A stretch of DNA of 64,000 nt from Globomyces pollinis-pini (taxonomy: Eukaryota > Chytridiomycota > Chytridiomycetes > Rhizophydiales > Globomycetaceae): the NCBI GenBank assembly GCA_025399215.1, contig MU621111.1, forward strand, positions 9,684 through 73,683. The letters run 5' to 3'. Shown in pieces: positions 11,787 through 23,294 of the stretch (position 1 is its first letter; each line of letters starts with the position of its first letter). The notes beneath the pieces were generated by a model that worked only from the letters and a program-made list of their open reading frames with translations, was not told the DNA's origin and searched no databases. Position numbers and translations under genes: made by a program.

Positions 11787-11881
11787 CTTTCTAGTAAATA
11801 AATTTCCTTTTAGTTTTATGTATTTACGTGCTTTTGAATTGGTTCCGTATCCAACTTTCAAACCCTGAATTTCTTTTTTCA

Positions 11882-13247
11882 ATGTCAATTTTTGAAGGAT
11901 TTGGGAGCAACTTTGAATTGAATGCATCTTTACAGCCTTCTTATGATGGATTCGGATTGTTTACAGCATCTCAAACTGCTGGGAGAATAGCATTTGTAAA
12001 TCGTGACTTAATGATCTGCAAGTCAACAGTTAAACAATGTAAAAACAAAAGACTACAAGATTCCCTTCTAGAATTAGAGAGATCTTTACCAGAAGTTCAT
12101 GAACGACTGTATATCATCTCATTTTTGTTACTTTTAAAAAAAGACACTCCAAAAGGTACATTTTGAAATGTTAAGTATACATAGCGTTTCTTGAATACAA
12201 TGAAAAACTACCTAAAGTTGTGGGATCGCCTATTGGATGGAATGAAGAGTCAATAGAATATCAGTTGTTGGAGGGGACAGGATTGGATATGTCGGTCAAT
12301 GCAAAGAAGTCAAAACTCATTGCCGAATTTGACCATTTGAAACCAATCTTTGAGATTATTTCATCTGATATTTGCCTAGAAGATTTTATTTGGGCAGATT
12401 ATATATTATGGAGTAGAGCCATGTCTTTTAACCAATTGAATCCAAACTACAAGGATGATTTACATATAGTACCAATGTTTGTCATCATTTTCCATTTACT
12501 TTTAGCATAGATTTCTGTAATCACTCTCAAACTCCTAATGCATCTTGGACATTGAAAGATAGTGGTATGGAATTACATTTACATAACAACGTACATCTAA
12601 AGTCAAATGAAGAGATATTTATAAGCTATGGGGATAAACCAAATTCGGAATTACTTTTCCTTCATGGCTTTACTCTAGAAGAAAATTCAAACAATAGTAT
12701 TGCTATCCCACTACCATTTATTGAATATACAATGGAGAATCAGTCAGAAAAAATCTTGTTGAAACAAAAATTGATCAAAGACTTGAATTTATCCAGAATA
12801 ATTGAAGTCCATTCACCTGGTTTTTATAAATGTCACAAAGATTTCTCCCTAAACTCATTAAAAGGTATGGTCTCCAATATTTCGTTCATTACTTTAATTC
12901 TCTGTGTTCTCACCGATGAACAAGAATTACCAAATGATCAATCAATTTTTTCTAATATTGACTCAATTGAATCCCTTAAAACCTTGATGGAAAACTTGAA
13001 AGATATTGATATTGTACAGTTAAGACTCTTTGCAATCTTATCAGATGTGATCTCTGGATATATTGAATCATTGTCACAGGAGTTGGAAGATGAAATGAAA
13101 GGGTTAAACGTAAAAGTTAGATTTGTCGAAATATTGAGAAGAAAGCAGCTTGAAACTTTGCTGGATGCACAAAAAGTACTAATCTTGTTGCAGCAAAAGT
13201 TTTCAATGAAACCATCTGTTATTGAATATTTACACAGTAATAGTTAA
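11882..13247 (+). CDS. SET-domain protein methyltransferase (RuBisCO LSMT/SETD3-4 type)
   Basis: A probable protein-lysine or protein-histidine N-methyltransferase of the non-histone SET group. The N-terminal half has the start of a split SET domain (DGFGLFTASQTAG). The C-terminal half of the SET domain has FCNHSQTPNASW and ISYGDKPNSELLFLHGF, the S-adenosylmethionine and substrate site. A helical substrate-binding domain follows to the end. A 29-nt intron joins KKDTPK to AFLEYNE. A second break at about 12480-12510 should join VPMF to DFCNHS, but no canonical GT-AG choice there gives the right phase. This may be non-canonical splicing, a sequence error or a mutation. The start is the first ATG in frame. 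Confidence 0.78.
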
Positions 13248-13340
13248 TAAATGCTTTAAGTCAAACTTATTCATAACGGGTGAAATAGTGGTTGATATGA
13301 GTATATTGAAATATGAGGTCTCTAAGAAAAATACAAGTGT

Positions 13341-16300
13341 TTATTGACGATATCCTTGGTTATTTTGGAACTGATTTGGAAATCCTGATTGCTGGAAATT
13401 TTGCTGTCCAAGTGGTGGTCTGACCATTCCTGGTTGCATCATATTATTTTGGTTCATTCCCATAGCATTCTGATTCATTCCCATCGCATTCTGGTTCATC
13501 CCCATCATATTGTTCTGATTCATCCCCATCATATTGTTCTGATTCATTCCCATCATATTATTCTGATTCATTCCCATCATATTGTTCTGATTCATACCCA
13601 TATTATTACCTTGATTCATACCCATACTCTGATTCATTCCCATTGTATTTTGATTTAAGCCCATTCCCATCATGTTTTGGTTTGGCATAGAAGTATTGTT
13701 ACCCATTCCCATCATGTTATTTTGCATTGGGCGTGGGTTGTTTTGCATCATATTCATACCAACGTTATTTGGTTGGTTAGTAAAATTGGGTCGTTGCTGA
13801 TTCATATTCATTCCAGTATTCTGCTGACTCATGCTCATTCCTGTGTTCTGATTGCTCATAAAGCCATTATTCGACATCATATTAACATTTGATTGATTAA
13901 AGTTTGGTTGCTGCATATTTCCTGAACCACCACTAGCGCCAGTAAGCTGAGCCTGTAAACTTCCTACATATAAATAGGCAACAAGATTTACCTGGAGTAG
14001 AACTAAATATTGAAGGTGCATTTGGAGTTGACTCTTTGAATGCTGCATATGGATCTCTCTGAGCATTATTACCAAATGGTTGTGAAGGAGCTTTCATGTT
14101 AGTAATTGTTTCTTACTTGCTTGTGTCCAATTTGGTTTTGCTACTCCACTCGATGTGACATTTGATTGGATTACAGGCTGCATCATATTGTTACCCTGCA
14201 TCATATTCGATTGCATCATATTATTTTGCATCATATTACTATTTTGCATCATATTATTCGGTTGCATTGCCATTGGGACACTAGTGGAGTTTCTGGTTGG
14301 AATGAAATTGCTGTTCAATTGACCGGTTGGAGTGGGAATTAAAGCTGGAGGTAAAGGCTTAGGAACCATCGCAGGCATTTGCTGAAACGCAGCATTTGGC
14401 TGAAATTGAACAGATGGCTGCAATTGTGTAACTTGAGGTTGCGTAGCTGCTCGCTGTGCGTCCAAAAGTTTCTGTGATGCTTGCTGTTGTATCAAAAGTG
14501 CCTGTTTCGCAGTTTCCTGTGCTTTCTGGTATGCCATTTCAGATTGCTGCTGCAATTTCGCCGCTTGATTTTGTTCTTGCAACATGGCAGCTTGCTTTGC
14601 CTGCTCGTTGGCCTTTTGAATAGCGAGACGTGCAGTTTCTAATGCCTTTTGAGTTTCTTCCTGTTGCAATTTAGTCTTCATAATTGCATCATTATTAGGA
14701 GTAGTAGCCGAACCAGAAAATGATCCCCATGGATCATTATTTAGTGCCGAAGATGATGGAGCTTTCAATCCCAAGCCTGAAGACGTTCCCACCTGTTGTG
14801 TAGAAGGGGGCATAGAAAATGATCCATTGTTGCCATTTGTCCTTTTAGAAAGGGGAGGTGAAGTTTTAGATGCAGCATTCAAAAGATTACCGGCTTCAAA
14901 CAAAGCGCTAGGATTTACATGAGAAGGATTTCTGTTTCCCGAAGCACGCATATTTTCTTCATTTTGTAGTTGCCTGGCGAGCGCTTCATCATCTTGCAAT
15001 TGTTTGGTATTCTTTGATCGTAAGCTTAACATTTCGAGGTTCTTGGCTTGAGCAAGTGCCTCATTCTGTGCCGTTTTAGCTCTGGCAGAATTTGAAATCT
15101 GTGGCAAATTGGCCGCTTTACGTATTCTAATAATATCCCCTTCAGTAATCTGCATTGCCCGAAGAGCATCTCGATCAATATCGGTCAAGATACTAGAATC
15201 AAGTTTCTGCTCAGCAAACTTTCGGCCATATGTTTCGGCATCAAAAGTTGCTATACCTGCTTTAATGAGCCACTCTTTCCAATCAAAGCCGTTGTATGTA
15301 AAAGCGTCAGAGTTCGAACCGGCAAGCTGGTTAGCACTAGATGTTCTTCTGGCATTCATAGGAGGTGGTGCAGGAACATTCAATTTGGTACCAAAATCAA
15401 TTCCTCTATTCTCAGGCAATGTTTTCAAATAGTCTAATGCATTATCATCTAACTTGTCAAAAGGAACACCAATGGTAACTCCATTGGTTTTATGCAGTTG
15501 AACTTTGTTTTCAGTAATTCCAACAAATTCTGCCTGAACCTTGAATTTACCACTTTTATCGCTCCAATCTCTAACATTCTTTGGATTCGGAACTATAATT
15601 AACATATAAAAGGAATACGATTTTGCTTCTTTTCAGGCTGCGTTTCAGTTTGAGGTCGAGATGTTGGGGCTACTGGGCGATCAGGAATAACAGGCTTTTC
15701 TGGTATGGAAGGTTTAGGCGCAGAAATTGGAGTTGGTCTATCATGCACGGAAGGTCTTCCTGGAATCGCAGGACCAGTTTGGGCTACTTGTGGACGTGAT
15801 GGAATTGTAGGTATAGTTGGTTGAACAGGGGAGCCACGGCTTGGAATTCCAGGTGTTTCCATCTAAAAATAAATACAAATTTGGTAGATAACCTTTGGGC
15901 GCTCTGGTATTTTTGGCATTTGTTGCTGTCTCTCTTTTTCTCGTTGTCTAGTCTCTTCTTCTTGTTTTTGCCGAGCCAACGCCATTTGTCTCTCTCGTGC
16001 TTCGCTTTCTCTCCTCTTCATTTCTCTTCTCTGCTCCTCTTCTATTCGCTGTCTCTCCTCAGCTTCCCGGTCAAGCTCACGTTGATGGGCTTCTTGAGCA
16101 GCATTATTATTTGCGGTACCAGATGACTTGAGCTAAAAGATAAATATTTTGATCAATAAACCTCCACGTATGTAGATGGAACCAATCCTTCGCCTTGCTT
16201 GCGAGCATGTTTGACCAACCACCAATCTGGATCGGATGTATCCAAGACAATTAGTTCGTCATTCTCTCTAATTTCCAACTCCTCCGATTCTACAGGCGCA

Positions 16301-17325
16301 TAATCATATAGCGCTATTGCAGGCGAATTCTCTTGGTTATTCTGTGGTGGTTTAATTGGCATAGGGGTAGGGGTATGAGATTGAATAGGAGTTGGCTGTA
16401 TTGGGGACTGGATATTGGTAGGAGGGGGTTTAAAACTGATGGCTGTATCAATTTGAGCACTTAGGGCAATAACGTCTGCTTTGTCTCCTTCGTACTCCTT
16501 TATTTCGCTATCGTACTCCAACTTTAAGATGGTCTTCTTTTCTTTCTTCTTCTTTAGAGTACTTAGAGGCGTAGCCGATATGATTTCCTTGGTCTAGAAG
16601 TCAGTAAATATCTTCCATACAGTTTCGTGTAAAAAGTAAATCTTTTTGTCAGGTCCACTGACACCAATTAAGCCTTTCACACTGTTCTTCTTCTTCTTCT
16701 TGTCGATTTCAAGCATATTAAAGTATGTGATATCGTCGGGTCCATATATAACACCAGTTGGGGCTTTTACCTCTGACTTTCTCTTGTCAAAGCCAAATCC
16801 TCCAAGTGCATCCAATAGTTTATTCTTTTGATCTTCAGCGTCTACTGCTGGAGCTCCCACTGTATTTGGGGCTACAGTATGTGATTCTACAGTGGTTTGG
16901 GATTGCTAAAATTATAACACATGGATATACCTCAACATAAGATGCTGGCACTAATCCAACATCATGGTCGATTTTTACATACCACCAATCTTCATCTAAC
17001 TGTTCATAAACTCTAACCAAGTCCCCTTCACGCATTGCAATTTCTTCGTCTGTCTGCGGATCATAGTCATATAAGGCATTAGCAGTTGATAAAGGGGTAG
17101 CCTAGGGCAATTAATGAGCTGAGATCAAACCTCTTCCACATAAGTAAGAGGAACTAAACCAGTACGTCCTTCTTCAAAAGTATCCCTTGGTTTCTCATAA
17201 GCCATCCACCAATCTCTATCAGTGTCATCTGTGATAATAACAATTTGACCCTCTTTAATAGAAAGCTCTTCGTCTGTTTGAGCATCATAATCGTATAGTA
17301 CTTTGGCTACTATTTTGCATTTCAT
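13341..17325 (-). CDS. SLA1: SLA1-like endocytic adaptor (three SH3 domains, SHD1, SHD2)
   Basis: A scaffold that couples clathrin-mediated endocytosis to actin assembly and binds NPFxD sorting signals through SHD1. Reading along the gene: SH3-1 (MKCKIVAKVLYDYDAQTDEE, residues 1-65), SH3-2 (about 70-125), an SLA1-type segment with GLIGVSGPDKKIYFLHET, SH3-3 (about 310-365), a charged Arg/Glu-rich coiled coil, a Pro-rich linker, SHD1 (DWSDKSGKFKVQAEFVGI) and a SAM-like SHD2 (GFDWKEWLIKAGIATFDAET). A long Gln/Asn/Met-rich tail ends with tandem NQNNMMGM repeats. Nine introns of 25-30 nt are inferred; all keep SH3 or SHD residues in register. It is the longest complete gene of the window and is typical of fungi. 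Confidence 0.94.
13451..13640. repeat. 24-bp tandem coding repeat in the SLA1 tail
   Basis: About six copies of a 24-bp unit (consensus on + strand ctgattcatccccatcatat plus four bases) encode an eight-residue NQNNMMGM unit on the minus strand. The unit drifts slightly at both ends. In yeast SLA1 the C-terminal tail also carries repeats that are phosphorylated by Prk1-type kinases; the present unit lacks Thr and Gly-Gln patterns typical there, so it is not the same motif. Confidence 0.85.
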
Positions 17326-17763
17326 TATATTTAATTAAAAAATTCCACAATGGTTTTACAGACTTACAAAAAAACACACAAAGAGACCAGATGAGAATTA
17401 AGTTGCTGTCGCTTTATATCATTTTAAATTATAGAATAGTATAAGAATAACCCATGTTCTCATTCAAATTTTCTATCTCTGAATAGTAAATGCAAATTAC
17501 TTCGATTCATATCATAAAGAGAAAATAAAGTGATAAAGTATTGAGCATTAAGAATGTTCAGGCACGCAGTGCATCTTTTATTTCACCTCGCACTAAACCA
17601 AATTTTTGGTGATATACTGAGCAACCATTTGAAGATTGACCAAATTAGTTTAAACTAATCAACTATGACTTGCAAATTCATAGGTTTGTGACCACTGATC
17701 TGGAAAAAGGTATGTTTTAAATTAGGAACGAAAACACCAAAAATCTTCACAAATTCTTCCAAT

Positions 17764-18423
17764 ATGGATCTGTGCTTGATTTTTGAACTAGCCAAGACAG
17801 TAATCAGCAACAAGTTTGACCTTGTTCTGCATAGACCCCAGGACTTCCAAACACACATCATGAAGCCTTGGTTTGGGGCAGTGTGGGGTGATCTAACCAC
17901 TCTTCCATCGTCGAAGAAATCCTCTCAAACTGTATCGATTATAGATGCACTGCAGAGTTGTATCTCCAAGTTCGTAAACGGAGAATACACTACTGGATTG
18001 TTTCTCACTAAAGCGGACTATTCACAAGATTGGTTTATACAATGCCTACAGTACCCTCATGTTATTATCAAGTCATCTCCTATTAATCAAACTGATCAGT
18101 ATGGTGATAGAAAACCGGAATCTCATGCCACTTATATCTTGTTCTACCTGGGTACAAATCCTTCACTCTTTTGTGCCTCCTTCTGTCAAGTCGGTTTCAT
18201 TCCTGGAATAAATTCATGGTAAGTTGCATTGATAAACTTATGGTAAAGGTCAGCCGTGATCACTAATGAAGTTCATCAGCCATTATATGATGAGAAATCC
18301 AACGTGAGCAGTAATTATCATAGCAATTCCCAGTCTTCTACACTAATGAGTGAAGAAGATCCCCCACTTTCAGTAGGAGATGACGGTTTTGATTTCTCTC
18401 ATTGGACTAATAATCTCTCTTAA
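17764..18423 (+). CDS. Unrecognised protein with HATYILFYLG and GFIPGINSW motifs
   Basis: Two exons are supported. The first is open to about 18220 and the second, after a 30-nt intron (GTAAGT...AAG), carries SAVITNEVHQP to an acidic Ser-rich end. The first exon has an evenly composed globular part with MKPWFGAVWGDLTTLPSS, TGLFLTKADYSQDWF and SHATYILFYLGTNP. I do not recognise the family. The pattern of a hydrophobic strand, Asp and WF is faintly like phage Dam-type adenine methyltransferases, but the NPPY motif is not visible, so no function is assigned. In-frame codons continue upstream of the chosen ATG, and an extra exon from an ATG at 17554 joined by a 79-nt gap is possible. Confidence 0.6.
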
Positions 18424-18473
18424 TTTACTTATTTTTAATAATATATATGGGTTTTAACTAGATATTGATAATA

Positions 18474-19319
18474 TTATCCCTTTATTCGATGAACTGTGTC
18501 ATAAAAACTAGCATACGTCTCACCCAACATGGTTAGATTGCCATGTTCATTAAAAAAATTGAAAGTACTGTTGAAGTCTTGCGGATTACTCCAACTGAAT
18601 CTTTCAATGAATCTCAATGTGTACAAGGGTGGAATCACATCATGCATAAATGCAATGACTTGATCAAGTGTATGATTGGAACCAATTCCGTTCGTATATG
18701 TAATTTCAGTTATCCAAACAGGCTTTTTAAATTCATAGTAAGTTTGATTGATGAATTGCAAGAACTCTATTGACGAATTTCCACTCCAACCAATATTCAC
18801 AAAGTTAACGCGAAGTTTCTTCTGCTTTGTCTCATTCATAAATCTTCGCAACCAACTGTTAGGTAGCAATGGATTTTCAAATGTTATCGGTGAGCCTATT
18901 CTTCGTCCAGTCTCAACCAATGCGGGCCATAGTTCAATCGCTTTTTCTACTGTCAAGTTGGCGTATTGTCGATCATCTGGTCTATAAAATCCTAGTAACA
19001 CATCATCTACTCCTTTCAAACCAAGAGTAGCTAATTCATTCATTGTATTTAGCTGTTGGATGACACCAGAACCATTAACCATTGGACAGAATGGGATTAG
19101 ATTAGGAATCCCGACTGGTTTAATGGGCTCATAGTTGAAGACCCACCATACATCTAATAGTTTCAAAATAGCTTGAACGGGTGTGTTAAATGGCAGAATC
19201 AACCCTTTCTTGTCTACCACCGAATTAGAAGCTTTTGAAATAACAGTTGTTTTCGGGTTAGTCGGCATACAAATTGTTAAGCTGCTGAATTCTAGCAAGA
19301 GCATAAGATATAGGTACAT
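18474..19319 (-). CDS. Secreted glycoside hydrolase, GH128-like (Asl1/Glyco_hydro_cc family)
   Basis: A predicted extracellular or wall-associated endo-beta-1,3-glucanase-type protein. The 281-residue chain starts with a hydrophobic signal-peptide-like leader (MYLYLMLLLEFSSLTICMP). The catalytic-core family is indicated by WWVFNYEPIKP near the N-terminus, the VDDVLLGFYRPDD loop, WPALVETGRRIGSP, VNFVNIGWSG and the strand PVWITEITY with the candidate nucleophile Glu. The end FSWSNP...LTMLGETYASFYD also fits. No intron is needed. Possible N-glycosylation sites (NLT, NSS, NQT, NHT) support secretion. Such enzymes remodel cell-wall glucan or digest that of a host or food source; which applies here is unknown. 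Confidence 0.87.
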   Translation of the reverse strand: MYLYLMLLLEFSSLTICMPTNPKTTVISKASNSVVDKKGLILPFNTPVQAILKLLDVWWVFNYEPIKPVGIPNLIPFCPMVNGSGVIQQLNTMNELATLGLKGVDDVLLGFYRPDDRQYANLTVEKAIELWPALVETGRRIGSPITFENPLLPNSWLRRFMNETKQKKLRVNFVNIGWSGNSSIEFLQFINQTYYEFKKPVWITEITYTNGIGSNHTLDQVIAFMHDVIPPLYTLRFIERFSWSNPQDFNSTFNFFNEHGNLTMLGETYASFYDTVHRIKG

Positions 19320-19617
19320 TTTGGATTAAAAAGGTTTTGTTGTTCTTTTTACACGCGATTTCAATAGCTTATTTTACAACTTCAATCGAATTGTTCTATA
19401 TATACGTAGCCAAGAATTGCATTGATCTACAATAAACCTTTATGTTAATGACGCTTTAAAAAGCACCATAATTACTTGTAACTTACATACGAGTTTACCA
19501 AATGCTTCTTGAATATATCATACTTTTTGTTTAGAATGCTCTGATGGAAAGGTGATGTTGAACAAATGAGTCAGAAGAGGTTTAACGTGTCAATAGATTC
19601 TTACCTTGTAGAAAAAT

Positions 19618-21659
19618 ATGACGGATCCATTGGAACAATTTATTTACCACCGACGTGAAATTATTCTAAGAGATTCAAATGATTTCCACGGAATAAATGA
19701 TTTAAAGTCAAATGGAAGCATACCAAAGGCAATCGTGCGAAAGAATGAGGAAGACCAACGTAAGAAACAACAAGGCAAATTACTGTTGGTTGCTCTATTA
19801 GAAAACTAGTATTATTATTTATATTCTCACAGGAAGCTGCATGCTGTATGACCAATCAACAGAACAGAATCAGAAACTGTTTTTTGTCTTATGTCAACAA
19901 CTCTGTCGAATGGGAATTATCGACAACACATACTTTCTGGACGAATTTTCAACAGTAAAGAGCAATTAGACTAACTGCCCAGGTTCGCTCTTCTTACAAA
20001 AAGGCGTTCAAGGACCTTGTTATTAAAGCTATGAAAACTGTTCATGTATACTTTGATGGATTCATAATAAATAGGACATGAATTCGAGAAGTAGAGCATT
20101 ATTACAGGACAATTCATCTGTTGAATCTGGAGATGAAGGTTATATTGTTCCCTCACCATTATTGGGTCGAACAAACATTCAATTATCTAATCTTCCGGTA
20201 CCAACATCCGACGACCTATCAGAGTATTTTGAATCGGGTGGAAACAGATTTCATGAAGAATTTCACATAATGGACACACTGGGCAAAGGTGCATTTGGTA
20301 TGCAACTATGAATTTACAGTAGGGATGGTACATAATATTTCATTAATTTAAGGTACTTAAAACGAAAAACAAGCTGGATGGTTGTTGTTACGCATTAAAG
20401 TTAATTCAAACCCCTACAAATGGAGGATTAGAACTGATAAAGGTAGCAAATAAGCTATTGTTAAATTTAGACAATAAGGGAAGTTAAATTGCTGGCTGGA
20501 ATATCACACAACAATATTGTTGGCTACTATGCATCATGGATGCAATATATGGACCCCATTGACTCTACAGACAGTGACTCGGATGATTACGAAGAATCTT
20601 GGGATGAACCGAGCTCTTCAATGGAAAGGTCTGAATCTATGGAATTATTTACGTCAAAGAATGGGAATTCAATCAGTTTTCGACAAGACATATCGTTTAT
20701 GTCGTCTGAAGAGAGTAAATCAACGAATAACGTTTCAGAATCAATATCAACCGCATCTTTACACTCTATTGCACCTAATGGTGTTTTAACAAGCCATAAG
20801 AATTTGTTTCTGTTTATTCAGATGGAATTATGTGAATCCACCTTGCATTCTTGGTTAGAAACATTGAATTTACAGACCCACGAACCATTTCGAAGAATTG
20901 AAGAAAAGATACTTCATTGTTTCATTGATTTACTAAAAGGAGTTCAAGTCATCCACAGAAAGGGCTACATTCATCGGTTTCTTATTTCTGTTTTCTTATT
21001 GTAGGGATTTGAAACCAAAGAATATTTATTGGAAGGCGTATAATTTATCAGACATGGGTTCCAAAAGTAGCCTTGGTGGCCGTCAAGGTACATGGAAAAT
21101 CGGTGACTTTGGACTGGCCACATTATTAGAGACCCCAGCAGAGTCTTTTAGTAGAGGGCAGAAACAAAGTTTAGGGATTGGTACGGTCACTTATGCTTCG
21201 CCAGAGCAATTGGATTCGAGCCAACCACATACTTATTCTTACGAAACTGATATATACTCATTAGGAATCATATTATTTGAACTTTTGGTTTGTATGGGTA
21301 CAGGAATGGAACGAGCGGAAAAGTTAGGATTGTTAAGGCAGGGGATTCTTCCAAAAGACTTTCTTGCGTGTAGACCCAAAGAGGTGAAGTTTTTCTTAGA
21401 TTAAACATAGGCTGCTCTAATTTTATGGATGATGTCACCAGAACCAGCTCTTCGGCCAACAGTATCTCAGATATTTGAGCTGGAATGGTTCGCACCATTT
21501 GTAGATTTGAATGGAATGGACTGCTTGGCAGATTCAAAATTAGTAGATGCCTTGGAACACAAACTGAAAATTGCAGAAGAAAAGATTAACAGCAAAACTT
21601 TAGAAAATGAGAGATTAAAACGAAAGATCCTCGAATTAGAGGCAAAGTTAAAGTCGTGA
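19618..21659 (+). CDS. HRI: Heme-regulated-inhibitor-like eIF2-alpha kinase
   Basis: A protein kinase that slows translation by phosphorylating eIF2-alpha under stress. The N-terminal region matches HRI proteins (LLLVALLEN, then FFVLCQQLCRMGII and RSSYKKAFKDLV). The kinase domain has the glycine loop GKGAFGMV, the VAIK-type Lys in YALKL and an acidic Ser-rich insert between the lobes typical of eIF2-alpha kinases (about 20560-20800). HRDLKPKNIYW, DFGLATLL and SPEPALRPT follow, then a C-terminal coiled coil. Introns of 25-35 nt separate at least nine exons. One exon inside the glycine loop is only 5 nt (20323-20327). S. pombe has the relatives hri1 and hri2; control by heme here is not shown by the sequence. 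Confidence 0.92.
20323..20327 (+). other. Putative 5-nt microexon in the HRI-like kinase glycine loop
   Basis: The codons for GKGAF and VLKTKN are separated by 55 nt. Reading 20298-20322 and 20328-20352 as introns (25 nt each, GTATG...TAG and GTACA...AAG) leaves the exon GGATG. It yields GKGAFG-M-VLK, the exact GxGxFGxVxK kinase loop. Skipping it loses the third glycine and shifts the frame. Confidence 0.75.
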
Positions 21660-21741
21660 TCGTAATATAATGAATTATACCTAGTTTATAATTCAAGTTT
21701 ATAATTCCACTTGCTAATACTAATAATGACCATAGAAATTG

Positions 21742-22948
21742 CTAGATATCCACCAAGAATTGTTGGAGGACACTCATCAAATACCAACGACAAGCACCAC
21801 CAATTATGGACTGTTCATTCAAAGATTTTACCAATCCAATTATTTCAGGAGAAACTAAAGAATAAGATGAACAATTACCATTTCTAAATTTATAAAGAGG
21901 AATCACTTGCTCTAACATTTCCAATAGATTAATGAAAACATAATAATCCAACATAAACTTTTCAATTAGTTTCAGCAATGACATTATTGTTGCATCGATA
22001 TCAAAATATCTATTTATATGAGCCGTGTTATATTAGCAATACCTTTGGATATTCACACGTATAAAGTGACTGAACATTGCGATTGGATCCAATAGATTGA
22101 AACTATTTAATTCCAGCAAATGTATTAGAAAGTGTTCATGATTCATTATATGAATTAAATGTATGAAATAGTTCAGATGTTGTGACAATATAGACATTCG
22201 TAAATCTTGATTACAATCATTCAATTTAATGATCAAAAATTCTAAAAATCGTTCAAATTCAATTACATACCTAATATTCGATCGTGCACCTTTTGGTGGG
22301 TGCTCAGCATCAAGTCAAAGTCTCTAATCCATACTTTGTACTCTGTAGACGTGTTTAAACTTTTGAGTTTCAAAATATGTCGATTAATGAATTTGAAGCT
22401 AAATTGAAGTATTGCATTTGAATCATCTAATAAAATCGAATGGATTAGCGATAGCTGTTCATATGGAACATTGTCGTATGTGTTGAAAGTCCGGATCATT
22501 TCTAAATACGTGTACCTCTCTGTCAAGTCATTAGGAGGTTGAAAAGCATTGATTTCTGTGATATTATAATGCTATCATGTTACGCTTTAGAGTTTTCTTT
22601 CTTGCTTGTTTGGTAATATCATCTATCTTCGAATTTCTTTTAATATCAACCGAGTTTTTGGATTTCAACAGGTTGAGCTCCAGAGTAGATAAAGTTAACT
22701 TCTTCTTCAATTCAATTATTGTGTTTTGCTGGTCGTTATTGGACTCTATCTCTAGGCTTGGATAATGACTATTGATTATGGATTTCCTTAACTGTTCATG
22801 TAATTTTGATTTTATTAATTCCCTGATTATAGAGGCAGCAGGGATTACTGATGAATTACTGTTTTTATGCGAATGATATGCCTGAGTTCATTCATTTAAT
22901 TGAAAATCTTACCAGCACAAACGTTAAATCTTCGATGGTAATGATCAT
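21742..22948 (-). CDS. Unrecognised coiled-coil and alpha-helical protein
   Basis: Five exons joined by introns of 28-34 nt give a protein of roughly 350 residues that begins MIITIEDLTFVL. Residues about 25-60 (IIRELIKSKLHEQLRKSII) resemble a LisH or OFD1/FOR20-type N-terminal helix pair, which often mediates dimerisation in centrosomal proteins. A short coiled coil follows (IIELKKKLTLSTLELNLLK), then a long all-helical region without clear repeats. I do not recognise the family. In a flagellated organism a basal-body or cytoskeletal role is possible, but this is only suggested by the N-terminal helix. Exon boundaries in the first 100 residues are less certain than the rest. Confidence 0.62.
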
Positions 22949-23294
22949 GGGTATGATGAAATGGAAAGAAAGTCTAATCGCGGAAAACTTTAACGAGTTG
23001 ATTATCGTAGCTGCCTTTGCAGCTGCAAATAACTATTGCTATGGATACGCAAAACTTATTATATTAGAATCAGAATGAAGTTGGTCATCCCATAATCACC
23101 ATCAAAACATCTTGTTTTTTTGGATTCTGTTTTGGAGTAGGATCAGTTTGTGGTGGGTTTTGCTTAATATATGCTGTATATGTTTAGGTAAAGATGTTGT
23201 TACCAGAATTTACAAGGAGCCATAGTGGTAACTCTAGATGTGTTTGTTGTGAAGGCTGATAACTGGTGAAAGTATTAAACTGCATATAGATCCC
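22949..23294. other. Intergenic interval or untranslated 3' part of the small membrane protein gene
   Basis: I see no conserved coding signal on the plus strand. On the minus strand, skipping a 36-nt GTAAGG...CAG unit after 23297 would extend the downstream membrane protein by about 25 residues to a stop at 23184-23186. That extension has no support from its relatives. Confidence 0.35.

Noticed and set aside
15590..15620. Apparent frameshift in SLA1 before SHD1
   Set aside because: A 26-nt GTATT...TAG intron joins the proline-rich linker to LPNPKNVRDW in the correct phase, so no frameshift is needed.
22851..23078. 75-residue frame on the plus strand (MNYCFYANDMPEFIH...)
   Set aside because: It overlaps the N-terminus of the minus-strand helical protein, whose exons have splice structure; the plus frame has none.
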